DNA of 64,000 nt from JAENVT01 sp963805445 (lineage in GTDB: Bacteria; Actinomycetota; Acidimicrobiia; Acidimicrobiales; Ilumatobacteraceae), in contig CAWDUI010000010.1 of the NCBI GenBank assembly GCA_963805445.1, positions 1-64,000 of the forward strand, written 5' to 3'. Shown one piece after another: positions 30,393 to 40,468 of the stretch; the first letter of the stretch is position 1; each line of letters opens with the position of its first letter. The position numbers and the translations under genes are program-made. Below the pieces are notes generated by a model. The model was not told the DNA's origin. It saw nothing but the letters and a program-made list of their open reading frames with translations, and searched no databases.

Positions 30393-33023
30393 ATGGGGGT
30401 CGATGGTTCGGCGGTGTTTCCGACTGGGACGGTGACGTTCTTGTTCACCGACATCGAGGGCTCGACTGAGCGCTGGCAACGGGATGATCGGTTGATGTCC
30501 CAGGACTTGGCCGAGCACGACCGCACCATCCGTTCTGCGGTCGAGCGACACGAGGGCGTCGTGTTCAAGCACACCGGTGACGGTATGTGTGCGGTGTTCG
30601 TCTCGGCACCGTCGGCGGTCGCCGCGGCGGTCGAGGCGCAGACCGGTCTCGAGTTGCCGGTACGGATGGGTTTGCACACAGGGGAGGCCGAATCGCGTGA
30701 TGGTGACTACTTCGGCCCGACGCTGAATCGAGCGGCGAGGGTGATGGACGCCGGGCACGGGGGGCAGGTACTGGTGTCGTCAGCAACGGCCGGTCTGGTC
30801 CGTGATCGTGAGTTCGTCGATCTCGGCGAGCACCACCTGAAGGGCCTCGACGGGGTCGAGCGGATCTTCCAGGTCGGGCGCGCCGCGTTCCCCGCGTTGC
30901 GCACGTCTCGTCCGGTGCTCGGGAACTTGCCGGTCGAGTTGTCGACGTTCGTCGGTCGAGTGGACGAGGTGAAGTCGTTGGTCGAGGAACTGGACGAGCA
31001 CCGCCTGGTGACGTTGATCGGGGTCGGTGGGACGGGCAAGACGCGCTTGTCGCTCGAGGTCGCCGGGTCGGTGTCGGGGTCGTTTCCGGGTGGGTGTTGG
31101 ATGGTGGAGTTGGCCCCGGTCATGGTGGCCGAGGCGGTGCCATACGCGTTCTGTGTGGGTCTGGGTATGAGGGCGCCGACCGAGGACGACGTCATCGGTC
31201 ATGTGGTGGCGCGCCTGCGTGACAAGCGGGTGTTGGTCGTGGTCGACAACTGCGAGCATCTCCTTGCCGCGGCGGCCGATGCGGTGGAACGAATCGTCGG
31301 TGCGTGTCCGGACGTGGTGGTGTTGGTGACGAGTCGGGAGCCGTTGATGATCCGCGGCGAGCGGTTGGTGCCGGTGCCGTCGTTGCTCCCGCAGGACGCC
31401 GAGCGGCTGTTCCTGGAACGGGCCCGTGATGAGGCGCCCGATCTGGTGATCGATGCCGACCAGGCACGGGCGGTGACGGAGTTGTGTGAACGTCTCGACG
31501 GGTTGCCGTTGGCGCTCGAGTTGGCTGCCTCGCGGGTACGGGGGTTCAGCCCGGTGGAGCTCGTCGTCAACCTGGAAGAGCGGTTCCGGATGCTCGTCGG
31601 GGGACGCCGCTCGAGGATGGAACGTCACCAGACGATGCGCGGCACTCTCGACTGGTCCTACGAGCTGTGCTCACAGGTGGAACAGGCCGTGTTCGACCGG
31701 TTATCGGTGTTCCCGGCCGGCTTCGACATGGCTGCTGCCCGGGCCGTGGCCGTCGGTGACGGGGTGAGCGAGTTCGACGTGGCCGATGTGGCGCCGCAGT
31801 TGGTCGACCGTTCGCTGTTGCAGCGCTCGGTCGCGTTCGATGGCACGACTCGGTACCGGATGCTCGAGACGATGCGCGCCTACGGACGAGAGCACCTTCA
31901 GCATCACGGGCTCTCCGATACCACGCGCCAACGCCATGCCGTGTACATGGCCCGCACGATTGCCGCGCTCACACTGCGCTCGATAGGTCCTGACGAAGCA
32001 CACGTGTTGCGTCGCCTGGCTGAGTATCTCCCGGACTCGCTCGTGGCGCTCGATTGGTGCATCGACCACCAGGACTGGGAGAACGGACTGCGCGTCGCCC
32101 AAGTCGGGAGCGAACTGATCGAGCGGGAGTCCAAGGCGATGATCGCTCGATTGCACGACGCAGCACGAGCAGGTGCCGCTCCCCCGGATCTCCTCGACGA
32201 GCTGGCGTCCAGCGACAACGTGGCCTACGTCGGCGAAGGACCAGAGGAGGTGGCCGAACGAGGATGGCGAATGATCCGGGCAGAGCGGCCCATTCCCTCC
32301 GACCGATTCACATCAAGCCCGTTCGTGAACTTCGTCGACGTCGGCGTCACCGGCGCCGACGTCGACGAGTACCTGAACAGCGTCGATCGATGGCTTGCCG
32401 CGCCGCCCGTGACCCGCTGCTTCGTGGAGTGGTGCGTCGTCCGCTCGCTGGCAGCCAGCGGTCACCTGGATCGTGTCGACGGTCCGATGAGCCGCCTGTC
32501 GAGGCTCGTCGGCGAGCTCGACAGCGCGGCAGCTTCGAGAGTGGTCGACGAGCTGCACGGGACCCTCGCCAGGGTCCGTCACGACTGGGTCGCCGCCGCG
32601 CAGTGGTACGGCAAGGTCGTCGATGCCGGCAACGGCGAATTGCGCACCTGGATGGACCTCGCGGGGGCGTGGCACCTGCTGACCGCCCGCGGCCTCGGCC
32701 CCGACGAGCTCGACATCACCGGCTCGCACCTGCTCGATCCATGGCGCTGCTGCTTGGAGCAGCGCATCGACATCTTGCGATGGCGCGGGGCGGTGGCGAC
32801 CGCCATCGCCTTGCACCGCCTCGGCCGCACCGACCTCGCCGACCGCTTCGTCGCCTGGGCGCACGGGAACGACCCCAAGGACATCATGCGTGAGGCCCAG
32901 TTCGACGGCCTCCTCGAGCTCGCCGGCCTGCCGACCACCGACGTGGTCGAGATCGACGATCTCGACACCCTCATCGACGAGCTGTCCGTCGTCGCCGACG
33001 AGCTCGACCAACGCCGTGCGTAG
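30393..33023 (+). CDS. Class III adenylate/guanylate cyclase-domain STAND ATPase
   Basis: 876 residues. The N-terminal cyclase domain (about 10-170) has TFLFTDIEGST with the first metal Asp, HTGDGMCAVF with the second, and GPTLNRAARVMDAG with the Asn/Arg pair. Residues about 195-500 form an NB-ARC/AAA-like ATPase: FVGRVDEVKSL, Walker A GVGGTGKTR (about 210-218), RVLVVVDNCEHLL and VLVTSREPL, then a winged-helix segment. The C-terminal third is helical, probably repeat-like. Such proteins in actinobacteria often end in a LuxR HTH; none is visible here. Probably makes cAMP/cGMP in response to an unknown input. Starts 60 nt after thrC. Confidence 0.88.
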   Translation: MGVDGSAVFPTGTVTFLFTDIEGSTERWQRDDRLMSQDLAEHDRTIRSAVERHEGVVFKHTGDGMCAVFVSAPSAVAAAVEAQTGLELPVRMGLHTGEAESRDGDYFGPTLNRAARVMDAGHGGQVLVSSATAGLVRDREFVDLGEHHLKGLDGVERIFQVGRAAFPALRTSRPVLGNLPVELSTFVGRVDEVKSLVEELDEHRLVTLIGVGGTGKTRLSLEVAGSVSGSFPGGCWMVELAPVMVAEAVPYAFCVGLGMRAPTEDDVIGHVVARLRDKRVLVVVDNCEHLLAAAADAVERIVGACPDVVVLVTSREPLMIRGERLVPVPSLLPQDAERLFLERARDEAPDLVIDADQARAVTELCERLDGLPLALELAASRVRGFSPVELVVNLEERFRMLVGGRRSRMERHQTMRGTLDWSYELCSQVEQAVFDRLSVFPAGFDMAAARAVAVGDGVSEFDVADVAPQLVDRSLLQRSVAFDGTTRYRMLETMRAYGREHLQHHGLSDTTRQRHAVYMARTIAALTLRSIGPDEAHVLRRLAEYLPDSLVALDWCIDHQDWENGLRVAQVGSELIERESKAMIARLHDAARAGAAPPDLLDELASSDNVAYVGEGPEEVAERGWRMIRAERPIPSDRFTSSPFVNFVDVGVTGADVDEYLNSVDRWLAAPPVTRCFVEWCVVRSLAASGHLDRVDGPMSRLSRLVGELDSAAASRVVDELHGTLARVRHDWVAAAQWYGKVVDAGNGELRTWMDLAGAWHLLTARGLGPDELDITGSHLLDPWRCCLEQRIDILRWRGAVATAIALHRLGRTDLADRFVAWAHGNDPKDIMREAQFDGLLELAGLPTTDVVEIDDLDTLIDELSVVADELDQRRA

Positions 33024-33074
33024 CCCGGCGGCCGCTCACGTGAAGTCCTGGCCCGGTCGGCTACCGTGCGCCCG

Positions 33075-34180
33075 ATGGGGGACATCAACTTTGCGTCTGC
33101 CGACCGAGATTGGCGAGCTCACACCTGCCTACCTGACCACCGCGCTGCGTCACGCCGGCCACCTGGCCAACGGCGAGGTGTCGTCGGTCGATGCCGCACC
33201 CTTGGGGGCGGGCGTCGGCTTCGTCGGTCAACTGGCGCGCCTGCAGTTGACGTACGACGGCGACCGTGGGGGACTTGCCCGACGTGATGATCGCCAAGTT
33301 CCCCATCGAGGACCCGATGGCGAAGTACATCGCCCAGATGTACGGGTTCTATCGAACCGAGGCAGAGTGCTATCGCAAGGCCTCGACGATCGGTCTCGGT
33401 GTGCCCACGCCGGTGGTGTACCTCAGCGAGGTCAGCGACGACGACTCCGGCACCTTGATCTTGATGGAGGACCTCTCCGATGCCCGCATGGCCGATCAGG
33501 TCGCAGGCGCCGACCTGGCCGATGCGCAGGCAGTGATCGATGTCGCAGCACAACTGCATGCCACCTGGTGGGAGTCGCCGCACCTCGATGACCTGACGTG
33601 GCTGCGACCGTTGAACAACCCGGCGTACATGGCCGTCGGTGACCAGTACATGCAGTCGTGGCCGGTGTTCGCCGAGATGTTCAAATCGGCGCCTGCAGCC
33701 GCGCTCGAGGTCGGCGAACGCATCGGTGCCCAGCTGCCGATGTCGTACGACTGGTTGATGACAAACCGCCCCACGACGCTCACCCACACCGACTTCCGGC
33801 TCGACAACTTCTTCTTCGGTCGTGCCGATGCGCCCGTGACGGTCATCGACTGGCAGCTCAGCTGTCGCGGGGTCGGTGCAGCGGACATCGCCTACTTCAT
33901 TGTCCAAAGCCTCACCACGGAGATGCGGCGCCAGCACGGCGAAGAGCTGTTGCGGCGTTGGCATCAGGGTCTGGTCGACCGTGGCGTCGCCGGGTACTCG
34001 TGGGACGACGCGCAGGCCGACTTCCACGACTCGGTGATGTTGCAGATGTCGATCCCGGTCATCGGCGCGGCCAACCTCGACCCGGCCAACGAACGTGGCA
34101 AGCAACTCCTCGATTGCCTCGGCCACCGCAACTGCCAGGCGTTGGTCGACTACGGGTGCACTGGATTGCGGGTTGGCTGA
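33075..34180 (+). CDS. APH/ecdysteroid-kinase-like phosphotransferase (two frameshifts)
   Basis: About 367 residues after removing extra bases near 33091 and 33270 (MGDINLRLPTEIGELTPAYL restored at the start). Kinase-like fold: VMIAKFPIEDP (ATP-binding Lys), LILMEDLSD hinge, and the catalytic loop LTHTDFRLDNFFFG followed by VTVIDWQLSCRG (metal-binding Asp). This is the aminoglycoside-phosphotransferase superfamily; the overall pattern is nearest to ecdysteroid-kinase-like/DUF1679 proteins. Small-molecule hydroxyl is the likely acceptor. It lies between thrC and rho, where thrB is found in related genomes. Confidence 0.8.
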
Positions 34181-34404
34181 CCAGATCTGATCTCGCGCCC
34201 AACGTTGCGCATCGCGCACGCGTTCGCTACAGTTCCCTTCGTTCGGGTTCCCGGACATCTCGCTGCGACCGCTTCGGTGAAATGACCGTGCGGGGGTGCG
34301 GAGAGGGCGAATCATCTCGCCAAATCATCTCGGTGGTGTGGCCGCCGGTCGTGTGCATGTTCGACACGCCGAGCCCACTGTCGTTCCCAGAAAGCAGGTG
34401 GCCG
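34181..34404. promoter_or_regulatory. rho upstream region
   Basis: 224 nt before the preferred rho start. It contains a 10-bp direct repeat AATCATCTCG (34309-34334 area, two copies 15 nt apart) and G-rich stretches. rho leaders are often autoregulated by Rho-dependent attenuation, but I see no clear hairpin or box that proves it here. An in-frame ATG at 34357 could extend rho by 16 residues. Confidence 0.3.
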
Positions 34405-36172
34405 GTGGCCGCGGAAGCTCTCGAACAGTCGATGCTCGAATCCAAGGACAAAGAGCAACTGCTCGCTATCGCCCAGGCGTTGGGCATCAAGACCACAGCG
34501 CGCGCCGCCAAGGCGACGCTGATCAACAAGATCCTGGAGACCACGGGCGGTGGAGCTCAGGCGGACCCGCCCGCTGCGTCCACGACGAACGGTCGGGCGC
34601 CGAAGGCGCCGCGCGAAGCAGCTCCGGTCCCCGTCGCAACCGAGGTCGCCGAGGTGTCGAACGACGCTCCGGCACCCGATGCAGAGGTCGACGTCGACCG
34701 AGGCGCCGGTCGAGGCTGAGGTCATCCTCGGTCCCGACGGAGAGCCGCTGGCCGACTGGGAGATCGAACTGATCAAGTCGGGTGAAGTCGCCGTGACCGA
34801 GCTCGCCGTCTCGCCGGCCGCCGCGGCCGTGCCCAACACGTCGGGCGGAGGCCCTCATCACAGCGCCGAGGGTGACGAGGGCGAAGGTGAAGGCGATTCG
34901 GAGAGCCGCAACAGCCGCCGCCGCCGACGCCGCCGCAACAAGGGGCGGGCAGATGGCCCCCAAGGCGGCGATCAGGAGCACTTCGATCGACCCGATCGAC
35001 CCGAACGCACCGAGGAGGCCGCCTCGCCGGTCAACGTGGAGCCCGTCAACGTCTCCGGCTACCTCGACCTGCGCGACGAGGGGTATGGCTTCTTGCGGGT
35101 CACCGGCTACCTCGCCAGTCGCGACGACGCCTACATCCCGGTGAAGTTGACTCGGCAATACGGGTTGCGCAAGGGCGACTACGTCACCGGCCTCAGCCGT
35201 CCGGCAGGTCGCAACGAGAAGAACCCGGCGATGCTCGAGATCCACTCGGTCAACGGCGGCGAACCCGACAAGGCCAAGACCCGTCCGCGATTCGAGGACC
35301 TCACCGCGCTCTTCCCCGACGAGAAGCTGCGGTTGGAGAACCCGTCGGACCCCAACAACATGACGGCCCGCATCATCGACCTGATCTCACCGATCGGCAA
35401 GGGTCAGCGCGGCATCATCGTGTCGCCCCCGAAGGCCGGCAAGACCACGATCATGAAGACGATCGCCACATCGATCGAGCACAACCACCCCGAGGTGAAG
35501 CTGATGGTGCTGCTGATCGACGAGCGGCCCGAAGAGGTCACCGACATGCGCCGCACCGTCAAGGGCGAGGTCATCTCCAGCACCTTCGACCGGCCGAGCG
35601 AGGAGCACACCCATGTGGCCGAGTTGGCGATCGAGAAGGCCAAGCGATTGGTCGAGCAGGGCGAGGACGTCGTCATCATCCTCGACGGCATCACCCGGCT
35701 CAGCCGTGCGTACAACCTCGCGGCTCCGGCCAGCGGCCGCATCCTGTCCGGCGGCATCGACGCCGGAGCGCTCTATCCGCCGAAGAAGTTCTTCGGTGCG
35801 GCTCGCAACGTCGAAGAGGGCGGCTCGCTGACCATCTTGGCGACGGCGCTCGTCGAGACCAACAGTCGCATGGACGACGCGATCTTCGAGGAGTTCAAGG
35901 GCACCGGCAACATGGAGCTGCGCCTCGACCGCAAGCTCTCGGAGCGCCGGATCTACCCGGCGATCGACGTCGATGCGTCCAGCACCCGTCACGAGGAACT
36001 GCTGTTCGATCGCAAGCAACTGCAGATGGTGTGGAAGCTGCGCCGTGTGCTCAGCGGCCTCGCCGCCGAAGGCAACGCGGCCCCCGGCCTCGAACTGCTG
36101 GTGGATCGCCTCCGCACCTTCCGCACCAACGACGAGTTCCTCAACGAAATCGGCAAGCAACCCGCCATGTAA
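34405..36172 (+). CDS. rho: Transcription termination factor Rho (one frameshift)
   Basis: Hexameric RNA helicase ending transcription. 588 residues after removing one extra C near 34699. N-terminal Rho domain (LESKDKEQLLAIAQALGIKT) is followed by a long low-complexity insert, acidic then Arg-rich (a run of RRRRRR in the 160-190 region), typical of actinobacterial Rho. The RNA-binding cold-shock-like domain is GYLDLRDEGYGFLRV (about 217). Walker A VSPPKAGKTT (about 341-348) and Walker B VVIILDGITRLSRAYN follow, then R-loop residues. GTG at 34405 preceded by AGGTGG. rpmE follows. Confidence 0.95.
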
Positions 36173-36234
36173 ATGCCTCGTGTTCAGGCAGAATTGGCCG
36201 ATACACTTCGGTCTCGATTTCAACGGAGAAACTC

Positions 36235-36447
36235 ATGAAGACCGACACCCATCCCACGTACAACGACACGACGGTTCGCTGTAGCTGCGGCAACACCTTC
36301 GTCACGCGATCCACTCGCGCTGGCGATCTGCAGGTCGAACTGTGCAACGAGTGCCACCCGTTCTTCACCGGCAAGCAAAAGCTGGTCGACACCGGTGGCC
36401 GCGTCGAGCGCTTCAACAAGCGCTACGGCGAGCGCAAGACCAAGTAA
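36235..36447 (+). CDS. rpmE: 50S ribosomal protein L31
   Basis: 70 residues, full length. The zinc-binding type: TVRCSCGNTFVTRS supplies CxC and LCNECHPFFTGKQK supplies CxxC, so this is the C+ form rather than the Zn-independent paralogue. Ends RFNKRYGERKTK. AACGGAGAAACTC before the ATG gives an acceptable SD. Its position 62 nt after rho is the conserved actinobacterial order, and a strong hairpin follows. Confidence 0.97.
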   Translation: MKTDTHPTYNDTTVRCSCGNTFVTRSTRAGDLQVELCNECHPFFTGKQKLVDTGGRVERFNKRYGERKTK

Positions 36448-36464
36448 TTCGTTCCAAAGACTCC

Positions 36465-36496
36465 GAAACGACCCGGTCCGGTGACCGGGTCGTTTC
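36465..36496 (+). terminator. Intrinsic-type terminator after rpmE
   Basis: Perfect 13-bp stem GAAACGACCCGGT / ACCGGGTCGTTTC with a 6-nt loop (36478-36483), 17 nt after the rpmE stop. The A-rich left arm and TTTC at the right end allow use in either direction. The long GC-rich core makes this the best terminator in the window. Confidence 0.9.
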
Positions 36497-36586
36497 GCGT
36501 CCGGGCGCCCGATCGATCGGGATCACTCAAGGCCGGGCCTCCGTGAGCCGATGACACAGTGGGCTATAGCGTGAAGGAGTCTCTGC

Positions 36587-37888
36587 GTGGCCGTATCCGA
36601 CGACGACCTCGCCCATCTGTTGAGGCGAACCGAGTTCGTCGTGCGCCCCAGCCGGCTGGCCGAGTTGAAGCTGCTCGACCTCACGACCTATGACGCAGTC
36701 GTCGACAACGTGCTCAACGTCGGGCTGAACGGCACCCCGGCGCTGCCGGCCTACTTCCAGAGCGAGGATCCCGCCAGCAGCTGGGACCAGTACGTCGCCG
36801 CCTGCTCCTTCTGGATCAACAACATGCTCAACTCGGCGCGGCCGTTCCAGGAGAAGATGACCCTGTTCTGGCACGGCCACTTCGTCAGCGCGTGGTGGGA
36901 CGTCGGCAAGGGCTTCCACCTGATGCAGCAGATCCAGATGTACCGGGAGAACGCGCTCGGCAACTTCCACACGCTCACCCAGAAGATGGCGATCGACCGG
37001 GCGATGCTCGTCTACCTGTCCAATGCGGAGAACGTGAAGGGCTCGCCGAACCAGAACTTCGCCCGCGAGTTGATGGAGCTGTTCACCCTGGGCGTCGGGA
37101 ACTACGCCGAGTCCGATGTCGAGGCGTCGGCAAGGGCATGGACCGGATACAACGCCGACTGGCCCGACTACGTCTACCAGTTCTATCCGGCTCGCCACGA
37201 CGGAGGAATGAAGACGTTCTTCGGCACGACGAAGGCGTGGACCGGGCCGCAGATCATCGACGAGATCCTGCTCGACAATCCGACCAAGAAGTTGATCGCG
37301 GCGCGTTACATCACCAAGAAGATCTGGGAGTTCTTGGCTCATCCCTCGCCTCCGCAGGCGGTGCTCGATGCACTTGCCCCCGCGTTTGCGGCCGACATGA
37401 ACCTGCACAACCTGGTGCGGTCGATCCTCCTTCGTCCGGAGTTCTACAGCACCACTGCCAAGCAGGGCCTGGTTCGTACCCCGATCGAGTACATCGTCGC
37501 CCTCTGCTACTACTCCGGCCTCACACCCGACAAACTCGGTGTTGCCTGGCGAGCCGAGTCGACCGGGCAACAGATGTATCAGCCCCCGAACGTGTCGGGT
37601 TGGCGGCCGAACGCCTATTGGTTGAACACCAGTGCGGTCGCTGGTCGTGCCGACTTCGCCCGTTCCGCCACCTGGCAGCTCCGCGCCAACGGCGGGTTCG
37701 ACAACCTGTACGCCATGACGGCCGCAAACGCCGTCGACTACGTCGCCAACTTCTTCGGGATCTCCCCGCTCTCCACCACGACCCGAACGGCGCTGATCAA
37801 CGCCAGGTCGGCCGAGCCCAGCAAGTGGTGGGCGGCCACCAACCTGCTGACGATGACCATGCTCGCCCCCGAATTCCACATGGCATGA
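36587..37888 (+). CDS. DUF1800 domain protein
   Basis: 433 residues, GTG start. DUF1800 landmarks: HLLRRTEFVVRPSRLAEL at the start, EKMTLFWHGHFVSAWWDVGK, NPxxxRxF-like NQNFARELMELFTLGVG, and a C-terminal PPNVSGWRPNAYWLN. No signal peptide is seen. In many bacteria DUF1800 genes sit directly before a Tat-exported DUF1501 gene, exactly as here (4-nt gap), suggesting a joint but unestablished role at the cell surface. Confidence 0.88.
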   Translation: MAVSDDDLAHLLRRTEFVVRPSRLAELKLLDLTTYDAVVDNVLNVGLNGTPALPAYFQSEDPASSWDQYVAACSFWINNMLNSARPFQEKMTLFWHGHFVSAWWDVGKGFHLMQQIQMYRENALGNFHTLTQKMAIDRAMLVYLSNAENVKGSPNQNFARELMELFTLGVGNYAESDVEASARAWTGYNADWPDYVYQFYPARHDGGMKTFFGTTKAWTGPQIIDEILLDNPTKKLIAARYITKKIWEFLAHPSPPQAVLDALAPAFAADMNLHNLVRSILLRPEFYSTTAKQGLVRTPIEYIVALCYYSGLTPDKLGVAWRAESTGQQMYQPPNVSGWRPNAYWLNTSAVAGRADFARSATWQLRANGGFDNLYAMTAANAVDYVANFFGISPLSTTTRTALINARSAEPSKWWAATNLLTMTMLAPEFHMA

Positions 37889-37892
37889 GGAG

Positions 37893-40390
37893 ATGACGAT
37901 GCTCGATCCCGATATCTCCACTGCCGATGCCCGCCGGTTGCTGTCGCGTCCCGACGTGCTGGGGCCGAGGCGGATGGACCCGCCGCAAGTTCCTCCAGGC
38001 GGTCGGTGGCGGCGTGCTCGGCGGCGCGGCCCTCAATTCGCTGACTCCGGGTCGCTTCGGACTCGGCCACCTCGGTTTCGACCTCGACGAGGCACTTGCT
38101 GCAACACCGATCGGCGCCCACGACGGCATCGTCGTCAACATCGTGTTGTACGGAGGCAACGACGGGCTGAACACCGTGGTGCCGTACACCAACGGCAAGT
38201 ACTACGACATCCGCGGGCCGAGCAATGGCAATGTGGCCATCCCGGCCGATCAGGTTCTTCCGCTCGACGGCACGTTCGGCCTGCACCCGAGCCTCAGCTA
38301 CACCAAGCGCGTGTGGGATGCCGGGCAACTGGCCATCGTGCACGGAGTCGGCTACCCCAACCCGGACCTGTCGCACTTCACCTCGATGGCGATCTGGATG
38401 AATGCCCAATTCGGTAACGGGTCCCGCCGGCACCGGTTGGGTCGGTCGTTGGCTCGACGGTCAACCGGCGGCGACGGCCGACCTCATGGCGGCGACCATC
38501 GGCTCGTCGGTTCCGCTGCACCTGATCGGCGCCGTCCGGCGCGCCGTGGCCGTGCCCGAGAACGGCGACGGCATGTTCGGCACCGGCACCGACCCGGCGG
38601 AGGTGCGGATGTTCACCGGGCTGCGCTCGTTCTCGGCGAGCTCCGCCGGCCGTGGGCCATGGCACGACATGTTCGCCGGCGTGCTGAAGACGCAACTGGA
38701 TCTGGCCACCGACGTCTCGCCGGTGTACTCACCGGCGCCGACCGGCGACGACTTCGAGAAGAAGATGACCGTTGCTGCCCGGCTGATCAATGCCAACCTC
38801 GGCTTTCGGGTGCTCGATCTCGGCCTCGACGGGTTCGACACCCACGACGGTCAACCGCTCAACCACGCCGATCTGCTGACCCAACTCGACAGCGGGCTGG
38901 CGACGTTCTTCTCGACCCTCGATCCCGCGTACTACAGCCGCGTCACGGTCGTGACGATGTCGGAGTTCGGCCGCACCCCGTTCTCCAACGACTCGTCGGG
39001 CACCGATCACGGGACCGCCAACGTGCAGTTCGTGATGGGGCCGAACGTCAAAGGCGGGCACTACGGGCAGCCGTCGTCGTTCGCCACGATCGTGGACCAG
39101 TGGGATCGCTTCGACATGACCACCGACTTCCGTCACGTGCTCGGCACCGTGATCGACGGGTGGATGGGTGGCGGGGCCTCGACGATCCTCAACGGTCCGT
39201 ACCAGAACCTCGGCTTCTTCCGGACGGGCCCCGGGGTACCCGCCGCCGAGCGGTGGCATCCCGCCGCTGATCACACCACCGTCGAGCCCGACCGAGTTCG
39301 TCTCGATGAACCCGCGGCGGCTGTTCGACACGCGCGATGGCACCGGTGGGCGTCTCGGCGCGCTCGGCCCTGGCGAGTCGTGGCCATTCGCGATTCGCGG
39401 CCAGTTCGGCGTGCCGGCCGGGAGCGATCGCGGTCGCCATCAACCTCACCGCGGTCGACGCCAGCGGTCCGACCTACGTCACGGCCTGGCCGGGCGGCCA
39501 GCCGCGCCCGACGACGTCGAACCTCAACCCGGTTCCCGGCATGGCCGTGCCGAACCTGGCCATCATCCGCCTCGGCAACGCCGGCGATGTCAACTTCTTC
39601 AACAACTCGGGCACGGTCGACCTCCTTGCCGATGTCGTCGGGTACTTCCAGGACGGCACTTCGATAGGAATGGAGCCGCTGGCGCCCGCTCGGCTCATCG
39701 ACACCCGCGAAGGCCGGGGCGCGCTCGGCGCCGGGCAGATGCTCGATCTACAGGTCGCCGGCCGCGGCGGCGTGTCGTCGAGCCCGGCGGCGGTTGCGCT
39801 CAACGTCACTGTGACGGGACCGACTGCGGGCAGCTTCTTGACGCGTGTGGCCGTCGGGCGAGCAGCGGCCCTTCGCGTCCAGCGTCAACATGGTGCCCGG
39901 CCAGACGGTGCCGAACATGGTGCTGACACGGGTCGGCGCCAACGGGATGGTCAGCATCTACAACAACACCGGATCGACCGATGTCGTGGTCGACGTGCTC
40001 GGCTGCTTCGATGCCGACGCAAGCGGTCGGTACGTCGCACTGAGCCCGCGTCGGGTCCTCGACACACGCGACGGGCTCGGTGCACCGCTCGCCCAGGTCG
40101 GGCAGACGCCACTGGAGTTGACGCTGCTGGGTCGTGGTGGTGTGCCGACCTCCGGCGTCAGCGGCGTGATGCTGAACGTCACCGCCGTCGCCCCGACGCG
40201 TGACACCTTCGTGACCGTGTACCCGGGTGGGGGCGAGCGCCCCATGGCGTCGAACCTCAACGTGTCTGCCGGGCAGGTGATCCCCAACATGGTCTTGGCC
40301 CGCATCGGGCCCGCAGGCACCGTGATGATGTACAACAACGGCGGCAGCATCGATCTCGTCGCCGACGTCGTCGGCTACTTCACCGACTGA
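37893..40390 (+). CDS. Tat-exported DUF1501 protein fused to three DTR modules (five frameshifts)
   Basis: About 830 residues after removing five extra bases (near 37981, 38422, 39236, 39421 and 39844). A Tat signal RRMDRRKFLQAVGGG opens the protein. The DUF1501 domain (sulfatase-like fold) contains VVNIVLYGGNDGLNTVVPY, VGYPNPDLSHF, GFDTHDGQPLNHADLL, TMSEFGRTPFSN and GTDHGTANVQFVMG (about 55-450). A Pro-rich linker leads to three modules, each with PRRLFDTRDG / PARLIDTREG / PRRVLDTRDG openings, SNLNP-like centres and VVGYF ends. The same module type begins the protein at 124-6861. Preceded by GAGGAG, 4 nt after DUF1800. Confidence 0.85.
39285..40387 (+). repeat. Three DTR modules at the C-terminus of the DUF1501 protein
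   Basis: Units of about 350-375 nt start near 39297, 39673 and 40036. Shared features: [PR]xRLxDTRxGxGxLGA, GRGGVPxxG, VALNVTAV, a central TxxPxGxxRPxxSNxN, and NNSGxxDxVxDVxGYF. They match the N-terminal modules at 289-1432 by eye at the protein level, not as DNA copies, so the similarity is old. Probably a glycan- or surface-binding beta domain. Confidence 0.7.
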
Positions 40391-40468
40391 GTCCAACGAC
40401 GCTCCGATCCCTCGAACAACTCCACGGGCCAGATCGATGGACAGAACCGGCTCTGGCAGACTGGCGAC

